Assembly: GCA_965250225.1 (NCBI GenBank)
Contig: CBDFNQ010000035.1
Coordinates: 62,001-126,000, forward strand
Source of the DNA: CBDEUK01 sp965250225
GTDB taxonomy: Bacteria; Pseudomonadota; Gammaproteobacteria; Eutrophobiales; Eutrophobiaceae
Direction of reading: 5' to 3'
Length of the DNA stretch: 64,000 bases
Of this stretch, positions 19,203 to 27,523 are shown one piece after another; position 1 is the first letter of the stretch; every line of letters begins with the position of its first letter. Under the pieces are notes generated by a model, which ran no database searches, was not told the DNA's origin, and was given only the letters and a program-made list of their open reading frames with translations. Position numbers and translations under genes: made by a program.

Positions 19203-19230
19203 TACGTAGTTACATACGTAAATCTACGTA
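19203..19230 (+). promoter_or_regulatory. triple TACGTA palindrome cluster
   Basis: TACGTA occurs at 19203, 19215 and 19225, with a related ACGTAG at 19164. Short palindromes spaced about one helical turn apart look like a regulator site. A LuxR/FixJ-type protein is one candidate, but the binder is unknown. Confidence 0.35.
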
Positions 19231-19315
19231 CTAAATGAGATATTTAGTAATAATTTCAGAGACTAATAAACTCACTAACAGATTTCAGATCGACGTTAAA
19301 TTCACTACCACCAAC

Positions 19316-19341
19316 GTGATACTCCTGAGTAGTAATTGACG
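19316..19341 (+). promoter_or_regulatory. shared 26-nt upstream element, copy at the ABC-transporter operon
   Basis: Begins GTGATACTCC and ends AGTAATTGACG. Ungapped identity is 21/26 to the copies at 24635 and at 25926. It is 328 bp upstream of the transporter operon start. Confidence 0.6.
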
Positions 19342-19448
19342 ATGTATTAACTAGTGGGGAAAAATGCAACCACTGATAATGATATTGGTAGATGAGTTTA
19401 TTGTGTTTGGGTCTTGTGAGATAAACCTATAGCACCAATGAACGAATC

Positions 19449-19532
19449 GACTCTGATTTTGTTCAGAGTCAATAGCGAAAGATGTATTTTTGTTCTTTCC
19501 ATTTTTCAATCAGAAAAGTCTGATCGAAAAAT
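19449..19532 (+). other. two hairpins in the transporter leader
   Basis: The first is a perfect 7-bp stem GACTCTG/CAGAGTC (19449-19470). The second is a 13-bp stem with one mismatch, ATTTTTC-A-ATCAGA paired with TCTGAT-C-GAAAAAT (19501-19532). Neither is followed by a T-run, so they are leader structures rather than ordinary terminators. Together with the arrays at 19115 and 19203 they account for the 636-bp gap; no gene is seen there. Confidence 0.5.
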
Positions 19533-19669
19533 AAACAGTAGTTTCAACACCAGGGGAAATCTGAGCTTTATTAATTCGGAGTTTGTTGGCGGTGTTTATA
19601 CGGTATTTTAGATAACTATCTTATTCTAGATAATATGTAATAAATAAAATTTGTCAGGAGGTTGACATT

Positions 19670-20932
19670 ATGGGAATTACAAGAAGAAATTTTTTGAAGA
19701 CAACAGCTGCTGGAGCAGTGGCCGCTGGTGCTACAAGCCTGCCGATCAATGTGTTTGCTGGTCAAAAGACCATTAAGTTTGGTCTGAACATCCCTGAAAC
19801 TGGTGACTATGCACCTTGGGGTCTGCCAGGTCGTCTGGGTTGCGATATTGTCGCCAGAGAAATTAATGAAGCTGGTGGTTTTGATATTGCGGGTGAGAAT
19901 TACATGGCCGAAGTTGTGAGTTATGACCATGCATACGACACTAGTGCTGCGTTGCAAGGTTACAAGCACATGGTAGCAGAAGGTACTTCCATGATCACCA
20001 TGTTAGGTGGTGCAACAGTTGGTGCTGTTCAGGATCGTGCATTACGTCAGAATCAGTTGCTGACAACCTTGCTTCCTAGTGACATCACACCAGATACACC
20101 AAACCTGATTGCACCCAGTGAGTCTCATCCACTGTATAATGCGACAGGCGTTGATTGGTTGAAAGAAAACTTCCCTGAAGTTAAAACAGCGGTTATCTGT
20201 ACCACGAATGATATTGAGTATGGTCAGCAGTCAGCTGCTACCTACCAGGCTGCTTTTGAAGTCAACGATATCAAAGTACTTGAAACCAACTTCCACGGTT
20301 GGGACGATACAGTGCTTCCCTCTGTAGTCGCTGGTTTGCTAAAACACAAACCTGATGTGTTCTGTATGGCAACAGATGTCTACACGACACCATTAGTAAC
20401 TGCGCTGCATGAACAGGGTTTTGAAGGCAAGATTATTTCTTGTACTCTGGACGGATATGGCGATCTGATTGAAAAGGTTGGACAGGACTATGTCGAAGGT
20501 ATCATCTTCCAGTTCCCTGATTTCGATGACCCTAAAATGCTGGATGAGCAAATCAATTTCCCTGATCCGGGTGGTTTCTGGGACACTTATCAGAAAGAAT
20601 ATCCAGGTCAATGGACAGCAGTATCCTGGCAGTATCCTGCGATCATGACCAACTGGATCGAAGCTGCACAGGCAGCGGGTTCAACTGATCAGATGAAAGT
20701 CTTGGAAGCCTGGAAGGCTAACTCTAATCCTCCGCATTCTTTCGGTAATGCGAAGTGGTGGGGTGCGTCACTGTATGGTCAGGACAACTGTGTTGTCGGT
20801 GATTGGCCAACAGTAACCATGCAAGGCGGTCGTGCTCGCATTGTTGAGTTCCGCAGTGTTGCGGACTGGTGTGATAATCACAGCCATGTCCTGAAGCAAA
20901 AAATGCAGGATCTTGGTCTGCCTACTGCTTAG
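19670..20932 (+). CDS. Tat-exported LIV-type ABC transporter substrate-binding protein
   Basis: A 420-residue binding protein of the branched-chain amino acid/urea/amide family. It has a twin-arginine signal (TRRNFLKTTAAGAVAAG, cleavage near VFAG) and a mature start TIKFGLNIPETGDYAPWG typical of HAAT binding proteins. AGGAGG lies 8 nt before the ATG. It heads a complete five-gene importer next to torT and between TMA-related genes, and carries the shared 26-nt element upstream. The substrate is unknown. A methylated amine or its N-oxide is the contextual guess, but the family also imports urea, amides and amino acids. Confidence 0.85.
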   Translation: MGITRRNFLKTTAAGAVAAGATSLPINVFAGQKTIKFGLNIPETGDYAPWGLPGRLGCDIVAREINEAGGFDIAGENYMAEVVSYDHAYDTSAALQGYKHMVAEGTSMITMLGGATVGAVQDRALRQNQLLTTLLPSDITPDTPNLIAPSESHPLYNATGVDWLKENFPEVKTAVICTTNDIEYGQQSAATYQAAFEVNDIKVLETNFHGWDDTVLPSVVAGLLKHKPDVFCMATDVYTTPLVTALHEQGFEGKIISCTLDGYGDLIEKVGQDYVEGIIFQFPDFDDPKMLDEQINFPDPGGFWDTYQKEYPGQWTAVSWQYPAIMTNWIEAAQAAGSTDQMKVLEAWKANSNPPHSFGNAKWWGASLYGQDNCVVGDWPTVTMQGGRARIVEFRSVADWCDNHSHVLKQKMQDLGLPTA

Positions 20933-20957
20933 GCAAATATTGATTTGCTAGAGTATG

Positions 20958-20989
20958 AAAAGAGGGGTGTAGTAATACACCCCTCTTTT
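20958..20989 (+). terminator. strong hairpin terminator between binding-protein and permease genes
   Basis: A perfect 13-bp stem AAAAGAGGGGTGT/ACACCCCTCTTTT with a 6-nt loop, ending in a short T-run. It probably gives partial termination, so that binding protein exceeds membrane components. Confidence 0.9.
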
Positions 20990-21080
20990 ATTTGTAAAGT
21001 ATTTTTTAGGTACAAGTCAGATTAGAAATTTACTATAATAATTTCATAATAATAACCTTAAATCTTGGGTGGGTGACATC

Positions 21081-21950
21081 GTGGAGCTTTTTCTTCAATC
21101 AATTATTAACAGTTTAATACAGGGCGGTTTCTTTTCACTCTGGGCTGTTGGGCTGGTTTTGATCTTCGGTGTTATGGGTGTCGTAAATTTTGCCCATGGT
21201 GAGCTGGTTATGGTGGGCGCTTATACAGTCTGGGTGATGTATTCGCAGTATCATCTACCGTATTTTCTTGCTCTCCCTACTGCAATTGTAATCACCATGA
21301 TGATTGGCTTATTGATGGAACGCTTTCTGTTTCGGCCTAATCGTACGGATCCGCTTGCTGGTCTAATTTGTTCAATCGGTGTGTTGTTTATCCTACAGGT
21401 TATTGCCCTTGAAGTTGGCGGATCTGGTCCTTCTAAGCAGGTCGCACCGTATTTTACGGAATTGATTCAGATTACAGAGACTCTTAGGATACCCACGCAA
21501 AAAATCTTTGGTTTGGCTGTTTGCGCAGTTTCATTGATTATTCTCTGGATCTTCCTGACACGCACAAAACTGGGTTGGGCCTTGCGGGCTGTCGCGCTGG
21601 ATCGTGAAGCATCCGCGCTCCAGGGAATCAATATCAATAGAATTTCAATGATAGCCATTGGTCTTAGCACTGGGCTTGCAGGTCTAGCTGGATCACTCAT
21701 GGCGCCTTTGCAGAATATCAACCCACATATGGGACATAACGTGATTATCACTGCGTTTATCGTAACCATTGTGGGTGGGGTGGGCAGTCTTTCCGGTGCC
21801 GTTGCCGCTGCGTTTATCTATGCCTTTTTCTACACATTCGTCACAGCCTATTTTAATGGAACGGTAGCAATGATCTGTGGGTTATTGATTATGGTAATGG
21901 TATTGATTGTTAAACCGACTGGCATCATGGGCTCAAAGGTAAGTGAATAA
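21081..21950 (+). CDS. ABC transporter permease, LivH type
   Basis: Integral membrane permease of about 289 residues, with roughly eight hydrophobic segments. It shows the LivH pattern: GVMGVVNFAHGELVMVGAY near the N-terminus and the transmembrane-domain loop RAVALDREASALQGININR. Two GTG starts are possible, 21069 and 21081. I chose 21081 because GGGTGGG lies about 7 nt before it. It forms the channel with the next gene product. It follows the attenuating hairpin and overlaps the start region of the LivM-type gene. Confidence 0.88.
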   Translation: MELFLQSIINSLIQGGFFSLWAVGLVLIFGVMGVVNFAHGELVMVGAYTVWVMYSQYHLPYFLALPTAIVITMMIGLLMERFLFRPNRTDPLAGLICSIGVLFILQVIALEVGGSGPSKQVAPYFTELIQITETLRIPTQKIFGLAVCAVSLIILWIFLTRTKLGWALRAVALDREASALQGININRISMIAIGLSTGLAGLAGSLMAPLQNINPHMGHNVIITAFIVTIVGGVGSLSGAVAAAFIYAFFYTFVTAYFNGTVAMICGLLIMVMVLIVKPTGIMGSKVSE

Positions 21951-21951
21951 A

Positions 21952-22932
21952 ATGTCAGCAAGTACAATGAAAAGTTTCGTAGTGGTTGTTGGGATACTCA
22001 TCGTGATGGCGATCCTGCCTCACTTGATGTCGTTCAAATATCAGGACTTAATGATCTTTCTGGTCATCAATATATTGGTTGTGGTCAGTTATCGCCTGGT
22101 TACTCTGACAGGGGAATGGTCGCTGATCCACATGGTTATGATGGGGGTTGGTGCCTATGCCAGCGGAATGCTGGCTAAAATGGCAGGGTTTTCATTTTGG
22201 ATTAGCATGCCTTTGGGCGGGTTAACGGCAGCGTTTATTGCTGCAATACTGTGTTTCCCTTTGTTCAGAATGACCCAGTTTTACTTTCTTATTGGGTCGT
22301 TTGCAGCCGGTGAAGCGATTCGATTGGTCTGGATATATTTTATTAATCCGTTTGGCGGTAGTAGTGGTATTAACCGCTTACCCTTACCGGAATTGGGAAA
22401 CATAGACTTCTTTGAGTCTATCCCATACTACTATCTAACATTGGTCGTTGTGACGATCTCTCTGTTTATTCTATACCGCATCGAGAAATCGCGAGTTGGC
22501 CTGACCTTGCTATCTGTACACTGGAAGGCACCATTGGCAGAATCGGTCGGCGTTAATACCTGGAAATATAGGTCATTGGCTTTTATTGTGGGCTCATTTT
22601 TTGTCGGTATTGCCGGTGCTCTGAAGGTACATTATTTAGGTATTGTCACACCGAATTCATTCGGTATCGGAGTGATGGTCTTTGTATTGATCTGGGTCAT
22701 CGTGGGTGGTTATTCCAGCTTTTTTGGTCCAATTATTGGTGTTGTCGTACTGACATTTTTTGATGAATCCATCAGAAGTTACGCAGAGATTCGCCCAGCT
22801 ATTTATGGTGCTGTGCTTATCCTGTCAATACTCTTTTTACCTACGGGTCTGGAAAGTATCCCGGCCAAACTCAAGGCCTGGTTCGGTATAGGCAAAGAGC
22901 CGCAAGAGCCAGATTTAACAGAAGAATCATAA
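21952..22932 (+). CDS. ABC transporter permease, LivM type
   Basis: A ~326-residue permease with LivM features: YRLVTLTGEWSLIHMVMMGVGAYASG, an EAIRLVW segment and the coupling-loop region KAPLAESVGVNTWKYRSLAF. A GTG at 21943 overlaps the previous gene, but ATG 21952 has better spacing from AAGG. It pairs with the LivH-type protein to form the membrane pore. Confidence 0.88.
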   Translation: MSASTMKSFVVVVGILIVMAILPHLMSFKYQDLMIFLVINILVVVSYRLVTLTGEWSLIHMVMMGVGAYASGMLAKMAGFSFWISMPLGGLTAAFIAAILCFPLFRMTQFYFLIGSFAAGEAIRLVWIYFINPFGGSSGINRLPLPELGNIDFFESIPYYYLTLVVVTISLFILYRIEKSRVGLTLLSVHWKAPLAESVGVNTWKYRSLAFIVGSFFVGIAGALKVHYLGIVTPNSFGIGVMVFVLIWVIVGGYSSFFGPIIGVVVLTFFDESIRSYAEIRPAIYGAVLILSILFLPTGLESIPAKLKAWFGIGKEPQEPDLTEES

Positions 22933-22948
22933 TAATTAATAAACAGTA

Positions 22949-23725
22949 GTGAACAATAGCGAGAATCTTGTGCCAGTATTACAGATTGAAAATGTAACAA
23001 AACAGTTTGGTGGTCTTACCGCCCTAAACGATGTCAGTTTTCAGGTTGGAGAAGGTGAAATACATGGTTTAATCGGCCCCAATGGTGCGGGCAAGAGTAC
23101 CATGTTTAAAAATATAGCAGGCTTTTATACGCCAACGACTGGAAAAATTCTGTTTCAGGGGCAGGACATCGCAGGCAAGCATCCCTCTGTAGTATCAGAG
23201 CTCGGTATTGTGCGTACCTTCCAGGAAACCACCTTATTCCAGGAATTAACGGTTTTTGAAAATGCCCTGATGGGTTGCCATAAATTTGCCCGGGTAAATC
23301 TTTTTACCGCCATCCTGGGACTTGATAAGGCAAAACAGAAAGAGGCAGAAGAAAAGACCATGAAAGTATTAAAATTCATGGGTCTGGCTGATCGGAGAGA
23401 GCAATTGGCCTCTGAACTGCCGTTGGGTTCTCAGCGCGCCCTGGCCATTGCAATCGCCTTGAATACATATCCAAAAATTATGCTCATGGACGAACCATTT
23501 GCTGGCATGAACCCGGAAGAAACCAATCATATGATGGATCTAACCCGCAAGGTCAGAGATCAAGGTATTACCATTGTCCTCGTTGAGCACGATATGAAGG
23601 CCGTGATGGGGCTATGTGATACTTTAACTGTTTTGAACTTTGGAAACTTACTTGCAGAAGGAACACCGGAAGAAATTCGAAATAATGAGAAGGTGATTGA
23701 AGCCTATCTGGGTGGAGCGAAATAA
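22949..23725 (+). CDS. ABC transporter ATPase, LivG type
   Basis: A 258-residue ABC ATPase. Walker A is GPNGAGKST, Walker B is IMLMDEPFAGM, and the H-loop is in VLVEHDMKAVMGL. The signature segment is LPLGSQRALAIA instead of LSGGQ, as is common for LivG-type subunits, which use variants such as LPYGDQ. The start is a GTG without an obvious ribosome site. It energises import together with the LivF-type subunit 2 bp downstream. Confidence 0.9.
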   Translation: MNNSENLVPVLQIENVTKQFGGLTALNDVSFQVGEGEIHGLIGPNGAGKSTMFKNIAGFYTPTTGKILFQGQDIAGKHPSVVSELGIVRTFQETTLFQELTVFENALMGCHKFARVNLFTAILGLDKAKQKEAEEKTMKVLKFMGLADRREQLASELPLGSQRALAIAIALNTYPKIMLMDEPFAGMNPEETNHMMDLTRKVRDQGITIVLVEHDMKAVMGLCDTLTVLNFGNLLAEGTPEEIRNNEKVIEAYLGGAK

Positions 23726-23727
23726 TT

Positions 23728-24438
23728 ATGCTGCTGGAAGTTAAAGATATTCATGTTCACTACGGTCAGGTTGCAGCACTGAAAGGTATTTCTCTGGAAG
23801 TTAATGAAAAAGATTTTGTGACCCTGATAGGTTCAAATGGCGCAGGTAAGAGCACAACATTGCGTGCTATCTCCGGGCTGGATCATCCCAGTGCTGGCGA
23901 GATTATTTTTGATGGGCAAAACATAGAAAAATTATCAGCGGATAAGATCCTGAAGATGGGCATAGCCCAGGTACCTGAAGGGCGGCGAGTATTTAAAGAT
24001 CTGACAGTGACTGAGAATCTTCGTTTAGGTGCCTTTACACGCGATGATAAGGATGAGATAGAAAAAGATCTGGAAAAAACATACGAACGTTTCCCCAGGC
24101 TAAGAGAGCGCGCAGATCAATCAGCCAGAACCATGAGTGGCGGTGAGCAACAGATGGTGGCTATCGGTCGTGCACTGATGTCAAAACCAAGATTACTTAT
24201 GCTGGATGAACCGTCTCTTGGACTTGCACCGATTATTGTGCAAGAGATTGCAAGGATTTTGGTTGAGATAAACAAAGAGCAGGGTGTATCCATTGTACTG
24301 GTTGAACAGAATGCTGAACTTGCACTGGAATTAGCGAGACATGCCTATGTGTTGGAAACAGGCAAGGTAGCACTTCAAGGCGAAGCCAGCGGTCTAATGG
24401 ATGACGACCATGTTCGCCAGGCCTATCTTGGTATGTGA
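23728..24438 (+). CDS. ABC transporter ATPase, LivF type
   Basis: A 236-residue ABC ATPase with Walker A GSNGAGKST, signature MSGGEQQMVAIGRAL, Walker B LLMLDEPSLGLAP and H-loop VLVEQNAELAL. The length and the RRVFKDLTVTENLRLGAF segment are typical of LivF. It is the last gene of the importer. A 330-bp gap follows with a long imperfect hairpin (ATATTGC/GCAATAT near 24442-24492) and then the shared upstream element of the gcvT-like gene. Confidence 0.92.
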   Translation: MLLEVKDIHVHYGQVAALKGISLEVNEKDFVTLIGSNGAGKSTTLRAISGLDHPSAGEIIFDGQNIEKLSADKILKMGIAQVPEGRRVFKDLTVTENLRLGAFTRDDKDEIEKDLEKTYERFPRLRERADQSARTMSGGEQQMVAIGRALMSKPRLLMLDEPSLGLAPIIVQEIARILVEINKEQGVSIVLVEQNAELALELARHAYVLETGKVALQGEASGLMDDDHVRQAYLGM

Positions 24439-24611
24439 CTATATTGCAAATGCCGTTGCTCTATCCTGATAAAGAAAAGCATAGCAATATTTAATCAACG
24501 ATACTTATACTGAAAACGGTATATAAACATGGAAGTTTTGCCGTTATAACCTGCCTGTCACTTATCAAATCTAAACAATTTAACATTACGTCATAAGGCG
24601 TTTGATTCTGT

Positions 24612-24660
24612 GTAATACAAGTAGTATTACTGAAGTGATATTTCTCAATAGGAATTGACG
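24612..24660 (+). promoter_or_regulatory. GTAATAC dyad plus shared 26-nt element upstream of the gcvT-like gene
   Basis: A perfect inverted repeat GTAATAC-N5-GTATTAC (24612-24630) is followed by the 26-nt element 24635-24660, beginning GTGATATTTC and ending GGAATTGACG. Identity to the ribBX copy is 23 of 26. It lies 123 bp before the start codon. Confidence 0.6.
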
Positions 24661-24783
24661 GTAAATGTTGTTATGACAAAATATCAATTCAATTATTCAT
24701 GGCTGTTTCCAGTAATTGTTTTTCCTTTCCGACATTTTATTACGGTATAAATCATAGCAATAAAATTATTGCAGGAGAAGATA

Positions 24784-25878
24784 ATGGCAAGTCCAAGACA
24801 ATCAGTTCTAGCATCACGGCATAGGGCGCTTGGTTCATCACTAGGTGACTGGAATGATATGGATGTTGCATGGACCTATGATCAGGATCTGAATCTAGAA
24901 AATCATGCAGTGAGAAATACTGCAGGCTTATTTGATGTCTCAGGGCTAAAGAAAATTCATGTGACTGGACCTGATGCGTTAGCTGTTCTTGATCATGTTT
25001 GTACAGGTGATTTAACCAAATGTGTTGTAGGAGAAGCTGTTCTTGCGTTAATACTTAACGATGATGGTATTTTGGTTGATGACTGTATGATCTTTTTTAT
25101 AATGCCAAATCATTATATTTTGGTTCATGGTGCCGGTATTGCGATGGAGCAATTGGAGAAATCAGCCGAAGGCAAAGATGTACAAATACTATTTGACGAT
25201 GATCTCCACACTGTTTCATTACAAGGGCCTATATCCACAGACTTCCTTAATCCACATACATCTTTTGATTTGACGGAGCTAAAAAACTTTCATAATAAAC
25301 CTGCCAATGTATTTGGTCGTCCATGTTTGATGTCACGTACAGGTTATGCAAACGAACGTGGCTATGAAATTTTTGCCAAGGCAGAAGATACGGTTGTTAT
25401 TTGGGATGCAATACTTGAGCATGGAAAAGATAAAGGTATTATTCCTGCCTCGTTTGATTGCATCGATGTTCACCGTGTAGAGGCAGGTTTGTATTTCTTT
25501 CCCTTTGATATGGAGCCAGACGATACACCATGGGATCTGAATTATGGTTTTGCGGTCGATCTGAAAAAAGAAGGTGATTACAGAGGTAAAAAGAGTTTAC
25601 TGGCAGCCAAAGGCAAGGAAACGACATCATTATGGAGTGTGATAGTTGATGCTGATGTGGCAGCCGCTGAAAAGGATGAGCTCTATGATGGTGATAAAAA
25701 AATTGGTTATATAACCGGCCCTACTTACTCATCTGAAATGAAGGCATCCATTGCCATAGTGCGTGTAGATAAAGAATACGCAGTCCCCGGAAAAAAATTA
25801 GAACTAAGAGGTGCTACTCTTAACTGTTCGGCGACAACCGGCACGATGCCACCTTACGATCCTAAAAAGAACAGGTGA
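24784..25878 (+). CDS. GcvT-like folate-dependent aminomethyltransferase family protein
   Basis: A 364-residue single protein with the GcvT fold: an N-terminal folate-binding domain (HAVRNTAGLFDVSGLKKIHVTGPDA), the central segment LMSRTGYANERGYEIF and a C-terminal beta-barrel. Family members transfer C1 units or methyl groups to tetrahydrofolate, including glycine-cleavage T protein, dimethylglycine and DMSP demethylases, and the C-terminal domain of TMAO demethylase. No gcvH or gcvP is near, so a glycine-cleavage role is unlikely. ATG 24784 is chosen because GGAG lies 7 nt before it; the frame opens at a TTG at 24769. Capturing formaldehyde or demethylating a secondary amine is plausible but inferred. 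Confidence 0.75.
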   Translation: MASPRQSVLASRHRALGSSLGDWNDMDVAWTYDQDLNLENHAVRNTAGLFDVSGLKKIHVTGPDALAVLDHVCTGDLTKCVVGEAVLALILNDDGILVDDCMIFFIMPNHYILVHGAGIAMEQLEKSAEGKDVQILFDDDLHTVSLQGPISTDFLNPHTSFDLTELKNFHNKPANVFGRPCLMSRTGYANERGYEIFAKAEDTVVIWDAILEHGKDKGIIPASFDCIDVHRVEAGLYFFPFDMEPDDTPWDLNYGFAVDLKKEGDYRGKKSLLAAKGKETTSLWSVIVDADVAAAEKDELYDGDKKIGYITGPTYSSEMKASIAIVRVDKEYAVPGKKLELRGATLNCSATTGTMPPYDPKKNR

Positions 25879-25896
25879 TAATACTGTGCAAGCAAC

Positions 25897-25951
25897 GGTA
25901 GTAAGTATACAGTCTTACTACCATAGTAATACTTCTCATTAGGAATTGACG
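25897..25951 (+). promoter_or_regulatory. GGTAGTAAG dyad plus shared 26-nt element upstream of ribBX
   Basis: A perfect 9-bp inverted repeat GGTAGTAAG-N8-CTTACTACC (25897-25922) is followed by the 26-nt element 25926-25951, beginning GTAATACTTC and ending GGAATTGACG. It lies 74 bp before the start codon of the RibBX gene. Confidence 0.6.
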
Positions 25952-26025
25952 ATCTATTTGTTAAAAAGAGCAAATCTTATTGCAAAACAATTCTCCTGAA
26001 AGAACAAAAGATAGAGATAATTCTA

Positions 26026-27174
26026 ATGCATGCAATTAACGATGTTGTTGAAGATATTAGAAATGGCAAGATGGTTATCATTATGGATGATGAGGACCGG
26101 GAAAATGAAGGCGACTTGTTAATTGCTGCGAGTAAAGTAAGCGCTGATGATATTAATTTCATGGCACGTTATGGTCGTGGGCTAATATGCCTCACCTTGA
26201 CTCAAGAGCGATGTGAGCAACTTAATTTACCTTTGATGGTCAGCCAGAACAGTTCAAACCACAGTACCAATTTCACAATGTCAATCAATGCAGCTCAGGA
26301 TGTTATAAAAGGAGCCTCTGCAGTAGATCGTGCCAAAACAATTCAGGCTGCAGTAGCACTAAATGCTAGTCCTGCAGATGTTGTTCAACCCGGCCATATT
26401 TTCCCATTGATGGCAAAACCAGGCGGAGTGTTAACACGAGCCGGACATACCGAGGCAGGTTGCGACCTTGCTAGAATGGCAGGGCTTGAGCCTGCTGCAG
26501 TTATCGTTGAAATACTCAACGATGATGGGACTATGGCTCGACGACCTGAACTCGAAAAATTTGCTAAAGAACATAATATCAAGATTGGTACAATTGCGGA
26601 TTTAATCGAATATCGTATCCAAAACGAACGGACTATTGAAAGGAAAGTGGTTGGTATTTTACCTACCGAATTTGGTGAATTTGATCTGATTCTTTATGAA
26701 GACAATATTAATCATGATCAGCACTTTGCACTTATTCTCGGAGATGTGAAATCAGATACACCTTCTATGGTTCGTGTACATGTCCAGAATCCTATCCGTG
26801 ATTTAACCGGAATTTTAAAAGATGAATATGACTGGACGATTAATGCAGCGTTAAAGCGTATATCTGAAGAAAAACAAGGAATAATTATCGTTCTACAGAA
26901 TCAATTAGATTCATTTGATTACGTCGAGCAGGTTAACAATTGTAGTAAGGAAGTTAAGGACAATAATATTATCAGTCTTCATTATCGTAGTGAATTACGT
27001 ACAATTGGTTTGGGAGCGCAAATAATAAAGGATTTAGGTGTAAATAAAATGCGAGTTATGGGTTCGCCAAAAAGAATGCCCGCTCTTTCAGGTTTTGGTT
27101 TAGAGGTTGTAGATTACATAAAAAATATCGACTCCAATTTATTTCATGGAGCTGCAACTCATCAATTAATGTAG
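26026..27174 (+). CDS. ribBX: RibBA-type fusion with degenerate GTP cyclohydrolase II half (RibBX)
   Basis: 382 residues. The N-terminal ~200 are a 3,4-dihydroxy-2-butanone-4-phosphate synthase with the catalytic DDEDRENEGDL loop and the AGHTEAG motif. The C-terminal ~180 resemble GTP cyclohydrolase II but lack the Cys zinc ligands expected at the CLTGD-like segment (VQNPIRDLTGIL here), so that half is probably inactive. Such RibBX hybrids are known in gammaproteobacteria and are associated with extra flavin production. Flavin demand is high next to Tmd (FMN) and ETF (FAD). It shares an upstream element with the transporter and gcvT-like genes. Confidence 0.85.
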   Translation: MHAINDVVEDIRNGKMVIIMDDEDRENEGDLLIAASKVSADDINFMARYGRGLICLTLTQERCEQLNLPLMVSQNSSNHSTNFTMSINAAQDVIKGASAVDRAKTIQAAVALNASPADVVQPGHIFPLMAKPGGVLTRAGHTEAGCDLARMAGLEPAAVIVEILNDDGTMARRPELEKFAKEHNIKIGTIADLIEYRIQNERTIERKVVGILPTEFGEFDLILYEDNINHDQHFALILGDVKSDTPSMVRVHVQNPIRDLTGILKDEYDWTINAALKRISEEKQGIIIVLQNQLDSFDYVEQVNNCSKEVKDNNIISLHYRSELRTIGLGAQIIKDLGVNKMRVMGSPKRMPALSGFGLEVVDYIKNIDSNLFHGAATHQLM

Positions 27175-27220
27175 AACTTTCTATACGGTGTCTCATCCGA
27201 CAGACCGATAGAAGGTTTTT
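27175..27220 (+). terminator. intrinsic terminator of ribBX
   Basis: A long stem pairs CTTTCTAT-A-CGGT with ACCG-ATAGAAGG, with one bulged A and one G-T pair, followed by TTTTT. It begins immediately after the stop codon. The remaining ~270 bp to the next terminator show no gene. Confidence 0.85.
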
Positions 27221-27490
27221 GTTATGAACAGGTTCATTTTTAAACAAATATATTCGTTGTTGTGTTTTCCCTGATAATTTACTGTTATTGAGAAACGTTA
27301 TTTATTTGCACGATGAATAAGTGTCATAAAGACAGATAGTTAACACACTTTAGATAAGGGAGCTTACTAAATTTATACGAAATTTTCCCTGTATTTTTTC
27401 CGTTATCAGGGAATAGTAGAGAGACTATCTAGCAGCAGGCTGGAACCATATATAATGATGATCGAGAGCGGCCTCTCTTCACCAATTAAA

Positions 27491-27519
27491 AAAAAGCCCT
27501 TTTTGACAAGGGCTTTTTT
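27491..27519 (-). terminator. bidirectional terminator downstream of the Lys-rich protein gene
   Basis: Stem AAAAAGCCC/GGGCTTTTT (27491-27499 with 27510-27518) flanked by A and T runs on both sides, 5 bp after the stop codon of the minus-strand gene. Confidence 0.9.
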
Positions 27520-27523
27520 ATTA

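Noticed and set aside
24655..24690. Reading the shared TTGACG as a plain sigma70 -35 box
   Set aside because: Only the folE2 copy has a reasonable -10 (TGATAA) 17 bp downstream; the other copies do not.
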